Under the pieces are notes generated by a model. The model was not told the DNA's origin. It did no database searches and saw only the letters and a list, made by a program, of their open reading frames with translations. A DNA stretch of 64,000 nucleotides from Amycolatopsis sp. CA-230715 (GTDB lineage: Bacteria > Actinomycetota > Actinomycetes > Mycobacteriales > Pseudonocardiaceae), in NCBI RefSeq assembly GCF_018736145.1, contig NZ_CP059997.1, positions 8,059,501-8,123,500 of the forward strand. The letters are read 5' to 3'. This document shows positions 1 to 9,000 of the stretch, piece after piece; positions within the stretch are counted from its first letter, which is position 1; the number at the start of each line of letters is the position of its first letter. A program made the translations under genes and the position numbers.

Positions 1-3000
1 CAGCTCGCCCCGGACAGCGAGGCGTACTGGGCGACGGACTTCTCGGACGTCGCCGTGACGGAGTTGCAGGAAGTCGTCGCCCAGAACCAGGACCTGATGG
101 ACCGGGTCATGCTGCGGACGCAGCCCGCCGACTCGTTCGACGGCCTGCCGACCGAGTTCTTCGACACCATCGTGATCAACTCGGTCGTGCAGTACTTCCC
201 GAACGTCGACTACCTCGTTTCCGTGCTGCGGCAGGCGATCCGACTGGTGGTCCCCGGCGGCGCGGTGTTCATCGGGGACGTGCGGAACCAGCGCCTGCTC
301 CGGTGCTTCCGCGCGGCGATCGAGGTGACGCGTCATCCGAACGAGGATCCGGCCGAATGGTCGCGCGCCGTGGCGCAGGCCGTCCGGCGGGAAAAGGAAC
401 TGCTGATCGAGCCGGAGTTCTTCCCGGCACTCGGCGGTGTGCTCGACGACGTGCACGCGGTCGAGATCGGGGTCAAGCGAGGTGTGCCGGAGAACGAGCT
501 GAGCCGCTACCGCTACGACGTCGTGCTGCGCAGCGGCGCTTCCGCTCCGGAAACCGAAGAGGAAGCGCGGGAACTGCGGTGGGGCAAGGACGTCGCGGAT
601 CTCGGCGCGCTGGAGGCCGAGCTGACCGGGTCCGGCGCGACGGCGGTGCGGGTGACCGGCATGCCCAACGCCCGCCTGCTACCCGAACTTGCGGCGCTGG
701 CCGCTGTCGACGAAAAGCCTTCTGTGGCGCCGAGTTCGCCGGTCGACCCGGACGAGCTGTACGAACTGGGCGGCAGGCACGGGTTCCGCACCGGGGTCTC
801 CTGGTCGCCGGACGCCGAAGACGGCAGTGTCGAAGCCGTTTTCACCCGTGATCCCTCGCCCGGTGCCGGTGCCGTCGGGATCGTGTACCCGGCCGTGGCG
901 CGGAAACGGCCGCTCGCCGGGTACGGGAACGATCCCACCATGCCGTACCAGGCCGACGCGCTGGGCAAGTCGCTGCGGTCGTACCTGCGGCGCTGCCTGC
1001 CGGAGTACATGGTGCCGTCGGTGGTGACTGTGCTCGACGAGCTGCCGTTGACGGGCAACGGAAAGGTCGACCGGAAAGCACTGCCCGCGCCAGCGGTGGC
1101 CGGTGCGGCGGTGTCAAGGGGCCCGAGGTCGGCACGGGAAGAAATCCTTTGTGGACTGTTCGCCGAGGTGCTCGGACTGGACTCGGTGGGGATCGACGAC
1201 GGGTTCTTCGACCTCGGCGGGCACTCCATCCTGGCGATCAGGCTGGCCAGCCGGATCAGGACGGTGTTCCAGCGCGAAATGCCGGTGTGGTCGATCTTCG
1301 AGGCGGGCACGGTGGCGCGGCTGGCGGCCAAGCTGGACGGCGCCGACGCCGGCCGCGCTGCGCTGGTACCGGTCGAACGGCCGCGGTACGTGCCGCTGTC
1401 ATTCGGCCAGCGCCGGTTGTGGTTCCTGCACAAGCTGGAAGGCCCGAGCCCGACCTACAACATGCCGATCGCGCTGCGCGTGTCCGGCAACCTCGACCGT
1501 GCGGCGCTGGAGGCGGCGCTCGCCGATGTCGTGCGGCGGCACGAACCACTGCGCACGGTGTTCCCCGAACACGACGGAGTCCCGTACCAACGCGTTCTCG
1601 ACATCGCCGAGGCACGTCCGGAGCTCTCGGTCGTCACCGTCGGCGCGGCCGGGTTGACCGACGCCGTGCACGAGGCCATGGGCCACGGCTTCGACCTCGC
1701 CGTCGAAGTCCCGATCAAGGTGACCCTGTTCGAGTTCGGCGAGCACGAGTACGCGTTGCTGCTGCTGATCCACCACATCGCGGCGGACGGGCTGTCACTG
1801 GGGCCGTTGCGCCGGGACCTCGCCGCCGCCTACGCCGCCCGCCGGGCCGGTGAAGCTCCACAATGGACCGACCTGCCCGTGCAGTACGTCGACTTCACCC
1901 TGTGGCAGCGGGAGGTCCTCGGCGCGGACGACGACCCGGAGAGCACCATCGGCAAGCAGCTGGACTTCTGGCGGGAGACCCTCGCCGAGCCGCCGAAGCC
2001 GATTCGACTGCCGATCGACCGGCCGCATCCGGCGACGCCGACGCACCGGGGCGACGACGTGCGCTTCCTCGTGGACGCCGCGACCCACGCCGGCATGGTG
2101 GAACTCGCGCGCGAGCACGACGTCACGATGTTCATGGTCGTGCAGGCCACGATCGCGACACTGCTGACCAAACTCGGCGCGGGCACCGACATCCTGATCG
2201 GCACCTCGACCGCGGGCAGGGCCGACATCGCGCTGGACGATCTCGTCGGCTTCTTCGCCAACAACCTCGCGCTGCGCAACGACATCTCGGGCGACCCGAC
2301 CTTCAGCGAACTGCTGACCAGGGTGCGGCAGGCCAGCATCGCCGCGTACGCCCACCAGGACGTGCCGTTCGACCGGCTGGTCAGCGAACTCCGCCTGGAG
2401 CATTCGATGACCCACCACCCGCTGTTCCAGGTCACGATGTCCTACGCCGGGGCCACAGACGAGCGGTGGGAGCTGGCTGGCCTGCGGGTCGACGCTGCCG
2501 ATTTCGGGGCCGGTGCGGCAAAGCTGGACCTGCACTTCGGGATGGCGGAAACCTTTACCGAGCAAGGACTTCCCGCCGGGCTCGACGGGGTCCTGGAATT
2601 CGCCGTGGACGTGTTCGACCGCGATTCGGTCGAGTGGATTTCCGCGCAGTTGATGCGGTTGTTGTCGGATGTCGTCGCGGCTCCCGACCGCCGGTTGAGC
2701 GCGCTGGAGGTGCTGCCGGGCCGCGAACGCCGCCGGCAGCCAGTGGAGGAGGAGTTGATGGACGGAGCAGCACCGGCGGCGACGATTCCGACGTTGTTCG
2801 CCGAGCGGGTCGAGCAGGGACCGGACATGCCCGCGGTGGTGTTCGGGGACGAAACCGTGACGTACCGGGAACTGGACGCGCGGGCCAACCGGCTGGCGCG
2901 GTACCTGGTCGGCCGCGGGGTCGGGCCGGAGCGGTTGGTCGCGGTCGCCCTGCCGCGGTCGGTGGAGCTGATCGTGGCGCTGCTGGCCGTGCACAAGGCA

Positions 3001-6000
3001 GGGGGAGCGTACGTGCCGCTGGATCCGGGTTACCCGGTCGACCGGCTCGAGTTCATGCTCGCCGACTCCTCGCCCGTGTGCCTGGTGACGACGCGCGAAC
3101 TGGTGGACGCGCTGCCCAGGGTCGACGGGGCTTCGCCGCCGCCGGTGGTGATCGACGACCCGGCCGTTTCCGGGGCCGTGGCCGAACTCCCGGACGGACC
3201 CGTCCAGGACAGCGAGCGGTTGGCGCCACTGAGCGTGGACTCACCGGCGTGGGTGATCTACACGTCGGGGTCGACCGGCAGGCCGAAGGGCGCGATGGTC
3301 ACCCACCGCGGCGTCAAGAACCTCGTCGTCGGGCAGGGCGAGCGGTTCGGCATCTTCCACGGCAGCCGGATGCTGCAGTTCGCTTCGCTGAGCTTCGACG
3401 TGGCGGCGGGCGAGATCTACGGGACCCTCCTCTGCGGCGCGTGCCTGGTGATGGCCGAGGTGAACCTGGCCGTGCTGCCCGAGGTGCTCGCGAAGCAGGC
3501 GGTGACGCACCTGATGATCCCGCCGGTGGCGCTCGGCGCGCTGCCGGAGGGGGCGCTGCCCCCGATGATGACGCTGGTGGTGGGCGGCGACGCGACGCCG
3601 CCGGAACTGGTGGCGCAGCTGGCTCCCGGCAGGCGGATGGTCAACGCGTACGGCCCGACGGAGGCCACGGTGTGCGCGACGATCAGCGAGCCGCTGTCGC
3701 CGATGGACAAGGTGATCCCGATCGGAAGGCCGATCGCGGGGACGAAGGTCTTCGTGCTGGACCGGCGGTTGAGCCCGGTGCAGCCGGGCGTCGTCGGCGA
3801 GCTGTACGTGGCTGGCGCTGGACTCGCCCGCGGCTACCTCGGCAGGCCCGCGCTGACCGCGGACCGGTTCGTCGCCAACCCGTTCGGCCCCGCGGGCACG
3901 CGGCTGTACCGGACCGGTGACCTGGCGCAGTGGAACCAGCGGGGCGAGCTGGTGTTCGCGGGCCGGGTGGACGACCAGGTGAAGGTGCGGGGCTTCCGCA
4001 TCGAACTCGGCGAGATCGAAGCGGTGCTGCGGCGGCATTCCGCGGTGGCGCAGGTCGCGGTGATCGTGCGGGAGGACCGGCCGGGCGACCGCAGGCTGGT
4101 GGCCTACGCCGTGGCGAACGGCGAACCGGCCACCGCGGAGGAACTGCGCGAGCACGTCGCGGGCCAGCTCCCCGAGTACATGGTGCCCTCGGCGTTCGTG
4201 GCGCTCGACGCGCTTCCGGTGACTCCCAACGGAAAGCTGGACAAGGCCGGGCTGCCCGCGCCCGTCAACGAGGCAGCGGAGGAGGTGGCCGACGGTCCGC
4301 GCGACGCCCGCGAGGAGGTCCTCTGCCGCCTGTACGCCGACGTGCTCGGGCTGTCCCACGTCAATCCCGACCAGGACTTCTTCATCCTCGGCGGCGACAG
4401 CATCATCTCCATCGAACTCGTCGCCGCCGCCCGCCGCACTGGTCTCGCCATGACGGTGCGGGATGTCTTCGAACAGCGCACCGTCGCGGCGCTGGCCTCG
4501 GTGGCGACCTGGGAGGAAGCACCGCAGGCCCGAGCGGACGACGCCGACGCCGATGCGGAATTCGGTCCCCTGCCGATCATGGGGTGGCTGCGCGAGCTCA
4601 CCGGCGAGTACGACGGGTTCAACCAGTCCGTCGCGGTGCGCCTGCCGCGCGGCATCCGGTCGGAGGACCTCGAAACGGCGCTGCGGGCCGTGGTCGACCA
4701 CCACGAGTCGTTGCGCCAGCAGCTCACCGTCGGACCGGACGGCGAATGGACGTTCACCCTTCGCCCGGTCGGCGAGCCGCCGATCGCGGAGGTGCTGAGC
4801 AGGGTCGACCTCGCCGGGACGGCCGAAGCGGAGATCGAAGCGGCGACTTCGGCCGCGGCGGACGCCGCGCGCGATCGCCTGGCCCCGCGGGACGGCCTGC
4901 CGATGCAGGCGGTGTGGTTCGACTTCGGCGAAGAGCGCGCCGGCCGGCTCCTGCTCGTCGTGCACCACCTGTCGATCGACGTGGTGTCGTGGCGGATCCT
5001 GCTGCCGGACCTGGCACTGGCGTGGCGGCACGCGGCGGCGGGCAACACACCGCAGCTCGACCCGGTGCCGACGCAGGCGCGGACCTGGGCACGCGGCCTC
5101 GCCGAGGAGGCGGGCCTGCGGGACAGGGTGGCCGAGAGCGACACGTGGCAGCGGTTGCTGGAAGGCACGGAACCAGTGCTGGGCAAGCGAACCCTCGACC
5201 CGGCGGTGGATGTGGCGAGCTCGCTTCGCTACCTGTCGACCACGCTGCCGGTGGAGCACACCGAGCCGCTGCTGACCACGGTTCCCGGGGCGTTCAACGC
5301 CGGTGTCAACGATGTTCTGCTCACCGGGCTGGCCCTCGCGGTCAACAAGTGGCGGGACACGCCGGACAGCGCGGTCTTGCTCGATCTGGAGGGCCACGGT
5401 CGCCAGGACGTGGTGCCGGGCGCCGATCTCTCCCGCACCGTGGGCTGGTTCACGAACATGTACCCGGTGCGGCTGGAGCCCGGCCCCGCCGACTGGCAGG
5501 AGGTCAGTGCGGGCGGGCCCGCGATCGGCCGCGCGCTCAAGGCGGTCAAGGAGCAGCTGCGCGTCATTCCCGGCCACGGCATCGGATTCGGGTTGCTGCG
5601 CTACCTGAACACCGAGACCGCGCCCGCGCTCGCCGAACTCGCGACCCCGCAGCTCGGGTTCAACTACATCGGCCGGTTCGGGGTCAGCTCCGGTGACGGC
5701 ACCGGCGAGGACTGGGGCCAGGTCGACGATGTCGGCAAGCCACCCGCCCTCGATCCGGCCCAGGCCGTGCCGCACGTGCTGGAGATCAACGCGGCGGCGC
5801 TGGACGGGCCCGACGGGCCCAGCCTGTCGGTGACCTGGGCGTGGCCGGAGGGCCTGCTGGCCGAGCCGGACGTGGCCGAGCTGGCCGAGGCGTGGTTCGA
5901 CGCGTTGCGGGCGCTGGCCAGGCACGCGGTGGACCCGAGCGCGGGCGGCCTGACGCCGTCGGACCTGTCGATCGACCTCGGGCAGTCCGAGATCGACGAG

Positions 6001-6042
6001 CTGGAAGCCGAACTGGAAGCGGAACTGGGGGCGCTGGAGTGA
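1..6042 (+). CDS. Nonribosomal peptide synthetase, 5' end outside window (…A-nMT-T-C-A-T-E)
   Basis: The reading frame is open from base 1, so the gene begins upstream. Visible domains, with codons counted from base 1, are as follows. First comes the C-terminal part of an N-methyltransferase embedded in an A domain (about 1-180), then A-domain core 10 (TGNGKVD, about 350). A carrier follows with LGGHS (Ser 409), then a condensation domain with HHIAADG (His pair at 591). A complete A domain (about 925-1425) has YTSGSTG, NAYGPTE and TPNGKLD. A carrier with LGGDS (Ser 1467) leads into an epimerase with HHLSIDVVSW (1655). The chain therefore receives an N-methylated residue and then a residue epimerised to D. 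My reading of the second pocket is DVGMVGAVC, which I cannot assign to an amino acid. The stop overlaps the next NRPS start (GTGA), so the two are translationally coupled. Confidence 0.97.
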   Translation, partial: QLAPDSEAYWATDFSDVAVTELQEVVAQNQDLMDRVMLRTQPADSFDGLPTEFFDTIVINSVVQYFPNVDYLVSVLRQAIRLVVPGGAVFIGDVRNQRLLRCFRAAIEVTRHPNEDPAEWSRAVAQAVRREKELLIEPEFFPALGGVLDDVHAVEIGVKRGVPENELSRYRYDVVLRSGASAPETEEEARELRWGKDVADLGALEAELTGSGATAVRVTGMPNARLLPELAALAAVDEKPSVAPSSPVDPDELYELGGRHGFRTGVSWSPDAEDGSVEAVFTRDPSPGAGAVGIVYPAVARKRPLAGYGNDPTMPYQADALGKSLRSYLRRCLPEYMVPSVVTVLDELPLTGNGKVDRKALPAPAVAGAAVSRGPRSAREEILCGLFAEVLGLDSVGIDDGFFDLGGHSILAIRLASRIRTVFQREMPVWSIFEAGTVARLAAKLDGADAGRAALVPVERPRYVPLSFGQRRLWFLHKLEGPSPTYNMPIALRVSGNLDRAALEAALADVVRRHEPLRTVFPEHDGVPYQRVLDIAEARPELSVVTVGAAGLTDAVHEAMGHGFDLAVEVPIKVTLFEFGEHEYALLLLIHHIAADGLSLGPLRRDLAAAYAARRAGEAPQWTDLPVQYVDFTLWQREVLGADDDPESTIGKQLDFWRETLAEPPKPIRLPIDRPHPATPTHRGDDVRFLVDAATHAGMVELAREHDVTMFMVVQATIATLLTKLGAGTDILIGTSTAGRADIALDDLVGFFANNLALRNDISGDPTFSELLTRVRQASIAAYAHQDVPFDRLVSELRLEHSMTHHPLFQVTMSYAGATDERWELAGLRVDAADFGAGAAKLDLHFGMAETFTEQGLPAGLDGVLEFAVDVFDRDSVEWISAQLMRLLSDVVAAPDRRLSALEVLPGRERRRQPVEEELMDGAAPAATIPTLFAERVEQGPDMPAVVFGDETVTYRELDARANRLARYLVGRGVGPERLVAVALPRSVELIVALLAVHKAGGAYVPLDPGYPVDRLEFMLADSSPVCLVTTRELVDALPRVDGASPPPVVIDDPAVSGAVAELPDGPVQDSERLAPLSVDSPAWVIYTSGSTGRPKGAMVTHRGVKNLVVGQGERFGIFHGSRMLQFASLSFDVAAGEIYGTLLCGACLVMAEVNLAVLPEVLAKQAVTHLMIPPVALGALPEGALPPMMTLVVGGDATPPELVAQLAPGRRMVNAYGPTEATVCATISEPLSPMDKVIPIGRPIAGTKVFVLDRRLSPVQPGVVGELYVAGAGLARGYLGRPALTADRFVANPFGPAGTRLYRTGDLAQWNQRGELVFAGRVDDQVKVRGFRIELGEIEAVLRRHSAVAQVAVIVREDRPGDRRLVAYAVANGEPATAEELREHVAGQLPEYMVPSAFVALDALPVTPNGKLDKAGLPAPVNEAAEEVADGPRDAREEVLCRLYADVLGLSHVNPDQDFFILGGDSIISIELVAAARRTGLAMTVRDVFEQRTVAALASVATWEEAPQARADDADADAEFGPLPIMGWLRELTGEYDGFNQSVAVRLPRGIRSEDLETALRAVVDHHESLRQQLTVGPDGEWTFTLRPVGEPPIAEVLSRVDLAGTAEAEIEAATSAAADAARDRLAPRDGLPMQAVWFDFGEERAGRLLLVVHHLSIDVVSWRILLPDLALAWRHAAAGNTPQLDPVPTQARTWARGLAEEAGLRDRVAESDTWQRLLEGTEPVLGKRTLDPAVDVASSLRYLSTTLPVEHTEPLLTTVPGAFNAGVNDVLLTGLALAVNKWRDTPDSAVLLDLEGHGRQDVVPGADLSRTVGWFTNMYPVRLEPGPADWQEVSAGGPAIGRALKAVKEQLRVIPGHGIGFGLLRYLNTETAPALAELATPQLGFNYIGRFGVSSGDGTGEDWGQVDDVGKPPALDPAQAVPHVLEINAAALDGPDGPSLSVTWAWPEGLLAEPDVAELAEAWFDALRALARHAVDPSAGGLTPSDLSIDLGQSEIDELEAELEAELGALE

Positions 6043-9000
6043 CCAAGTCGAAGCTCGAGGACGTAGTACCGCTCACGCCGCTTCAGGAAGGCATGTTCTT
6101 CCACGCCGCCTACGACGACGACGGCGTCGACGTCTACCAGGCGCAGTGCGTGCTCGCGCTGGAGGGCGGGCTGGAACCCGAGGTGCTCCGGACGGCCGCG
6201 GCGAGCCTGGTCCGCCGGTATCCGGTGCTGCGGTCCGGTTTCCGGGTGCGCAAGACGGGCGAGCCGATCCAGGTGATCTACCGCGAGGTCCCGCTCGATT
6301 GGTCCGAAGTGGACCTTTCGGGGCTCGGCGCCGAAGAGCGGGACGCCGAGCTCGGCGAGCTGCTGACCGCGGACTGGGCGAAGCGGTTCGACCTCGGGCG
6401 GCCACCGCTGCTGCGGTTCACCCTGGTCAAGATCGCGGCGGGGGAGCACCGGCTGGTGCTGACCAACCACCACATCCTGGTCGACGGCTGGTCCCTGGCG
6501 GTGCTGATCGACGACCTGTTCGCGCTCTACGCCAGCGGCGGTGACGCGTCGGGGCTGCCGAAGGTCACGTCACACCGAAACTTCCTGGCCTGGATGTCCG
6601 AACAGGACAGTGCGGCGTCGTCGCAGGCGTGGCAGGTGGCGCTGGCCGGGGTGGACCGGCCGACGCTGGTGGCGCCGGGCGCGGCCCCGCACTCCGAACT
6701 GCCCGCGCGCATCACCGTCCCGGCGGACGAGGAACTGGGCGGGCGGCTCCGCCAACTGGTCCAGACCACTGGGTTGACCGCGAACACCTTGGTGCAGGCG
6801 GCTTGGGCGAGCGTGCTCCACGCCGTCACCGGGCGCGAAGACGTGGTGTTCGGCACCATCGTGTCCGGCAGGCCGCCGGAGATCGACGGCATGCAGAAGA
6901 TGGTCGGGATGTTCATCAACACCGTGCCGGTGCGGGTCCGGCTGCGGCCGGGCGCGAGCGCGGCGGAGAACCTGGCCAGGCTCGCCGACGAGCAGTCGAG
7001 GCTGATGGCGCACCAGCACCTCCGGCTGACCGACGTCACCAGGCAGACCGGCCTCGCCACCCTGTTCGACACGTTCGTGGTGTTCGAGAACTACCCGGTC
7101 GACACGTCCGCTCGGGAGATCGCGCCTGGCCTGCGGCTGGCCGAGATCACCGGCGACGACGCCGCGCACTACCCGTTCCGGCTCGCGGTCCGGCTGACCG
7201 GCGACCGGCTGCAGACCGTGCTGGAATACCGGCAGGACCTCTTCGACGAGGTCACCGCGAACTGGGTCGCGGACGCGTTCGAGCGCGCGCTGCGCTACCT
7301 GATCGACGCCGCGGACGGCCCGCTCGGCACGCCGGTCACCCTCGCCGACGCCGAGCGGATCGAGCTTTTCGGTGACCTGCTTCAGGAATCCGCCCCCGCA
7401 CTGGCCGACGACGCGCAGGCGCCCGCTCGCCGGATCCGCGATCCGCGCGAAGAGATCCTGTGCGGCCTCGTCGCCGACGTGCTGCGCCTCGACCGGGTCG
7501 CGCCGGACGACGACTTCTTCGACATCGGCGGGCACTCGCTGAGCGCCATCCAGCTGTTGTCCCGCATGCGGTCCGTGTTCGGCGCGGAGCTGCCAGTCCG
7601 CGCGGTCTTCGAGGCGCCGACCGTCGCCGGCCTGGTGGCGCGGCTGGACGAGGCCGGGATGGCGAGGCCCGCGCTGAAGCAGGCGGTGCGCCCGGACCGG
7701 ATCCCGTTGTCCTTCGCCCAGCAGCGGCTGTGGTTCACCTGCCAGCTCGAAGGCCCCAGCGCCACCTACAACCTGCCGATGTCGATGCGGCTGACCGGCG
7801 AGCTCGACCGGAAGGCACTGGTGGCCGCGCTCGGCGACGTGGTGGGCAGGCACGAGAGCCTGCGCACGCTGTTCGTCGAGGTGGACGGCATGCCGTACCA
7901 GCGAGTGCTGCCGCAGTCGCAGGCACGCCCCGCGGTCGAGTTCGTCGAGGTGCCGGGGGAGGGGCTGCACGACGCGATGCTCCGGGCCGCGACCACCACC
8001 TTCGACCTGGCCACCGAGCTGCCGGTGCGGGCGTGGCTGTTCGCGACCGGACCGCGCGAACACGTGCTGCTGATGCTGACCCACCACATCGCCAGCGACG
8101 GCTGGTCCGCCGGGCCGCTTGGCCGCGATCTCGTCGCCGCGTACACGGCGCGCCGCGACGGGCGGCGTCCCGACTGGCCGGAACTGCCGGTGCATTACGC
8201 GGATTACACGCTGTGGCAACGGGAACTGCTCGGCTCGGAGTCGGATCCGCACAGCCTCGTCAGCACCCAGCTGGACTTCTGGCGGGACAACCTGGCGCAG
8301 CTGCCGAACCAGCTCGAACTGCCGACCGACCGTCCGCGCCCCGCCACGCCGAGCTACCGGGGCGACGTGGTGACCTTCGAGGTGGACGCCGGCGTGCACC
8401 GCGGGCTGGCCGAGCTCGCGCGCGCCAGCCAGTCCAGCATGTTCATGGTGGTGCACGCGGCGATCGCCGCCCTGCTCACCAGGATGGGCGCGGGGACCGA
8501 CGTCCGGCTCTGCACCGTGGTCGCCGGTCGCAACGACCAGGTGCTGGAGGATCTCGTCGGGTTCTTCGTGAACACCTTGGTGCTGCGCACGGACACCTCG
8601 GGCGAGCCGAGCTTCCGCGACCTGGTCGGCCGGGTCCGCCAGGGTGACCTGGCGGCGTTCGCGCACCAGGACGTGCCGTTCCAGCGCGTGGTGGCGATGG
8701 CCAACCCGACGCGGTCGGCCACGGCGCACTCGCTGTACCAGGTGATGCTGGTGTTCCAGAACAACGAGGGCCCGACGCTGGACATGCCGGGCCTGACCGT
8801 GGCGGCCGAGGACTTCGGCATCGGCGCCGCCCGGCTCGACCTGTCCTTCAGCGTCGCCGAGCGGTTCGACGACGGCGCGCCGAAGGGGATCCACGGCACG
8901 CTGGACTACGCGCTCGACCTGTTCGACGCCGAGACGGCGCAGGGCATCGCGGACCGGCTGGCGTGGCTGCTCACGCAGGTCGCCGACAACCCGGACCTCC

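Noticed and set aside
2770..4260. Amino acid assignment from the A-domain pocket codes
   Set aside because: The three readable codes (DVGMVGAVC, DVAHWTAVD, DIWQSTADD) match no signature I can recall with confidence, and my hand alignment could be off by a residue. A pocket-prediction tool is needed.
3241..5925. Very long open frame antisense to the NRPS (894 codons)
   Set aside because: It is a GC-rich shadow frame: Arg/His/Gln/Pro-rich composition, no domain motif, and fully opposite an obvious NRPS. The same holds for the long frames at 6570-11720 and 27869-30982 on the minus strand.
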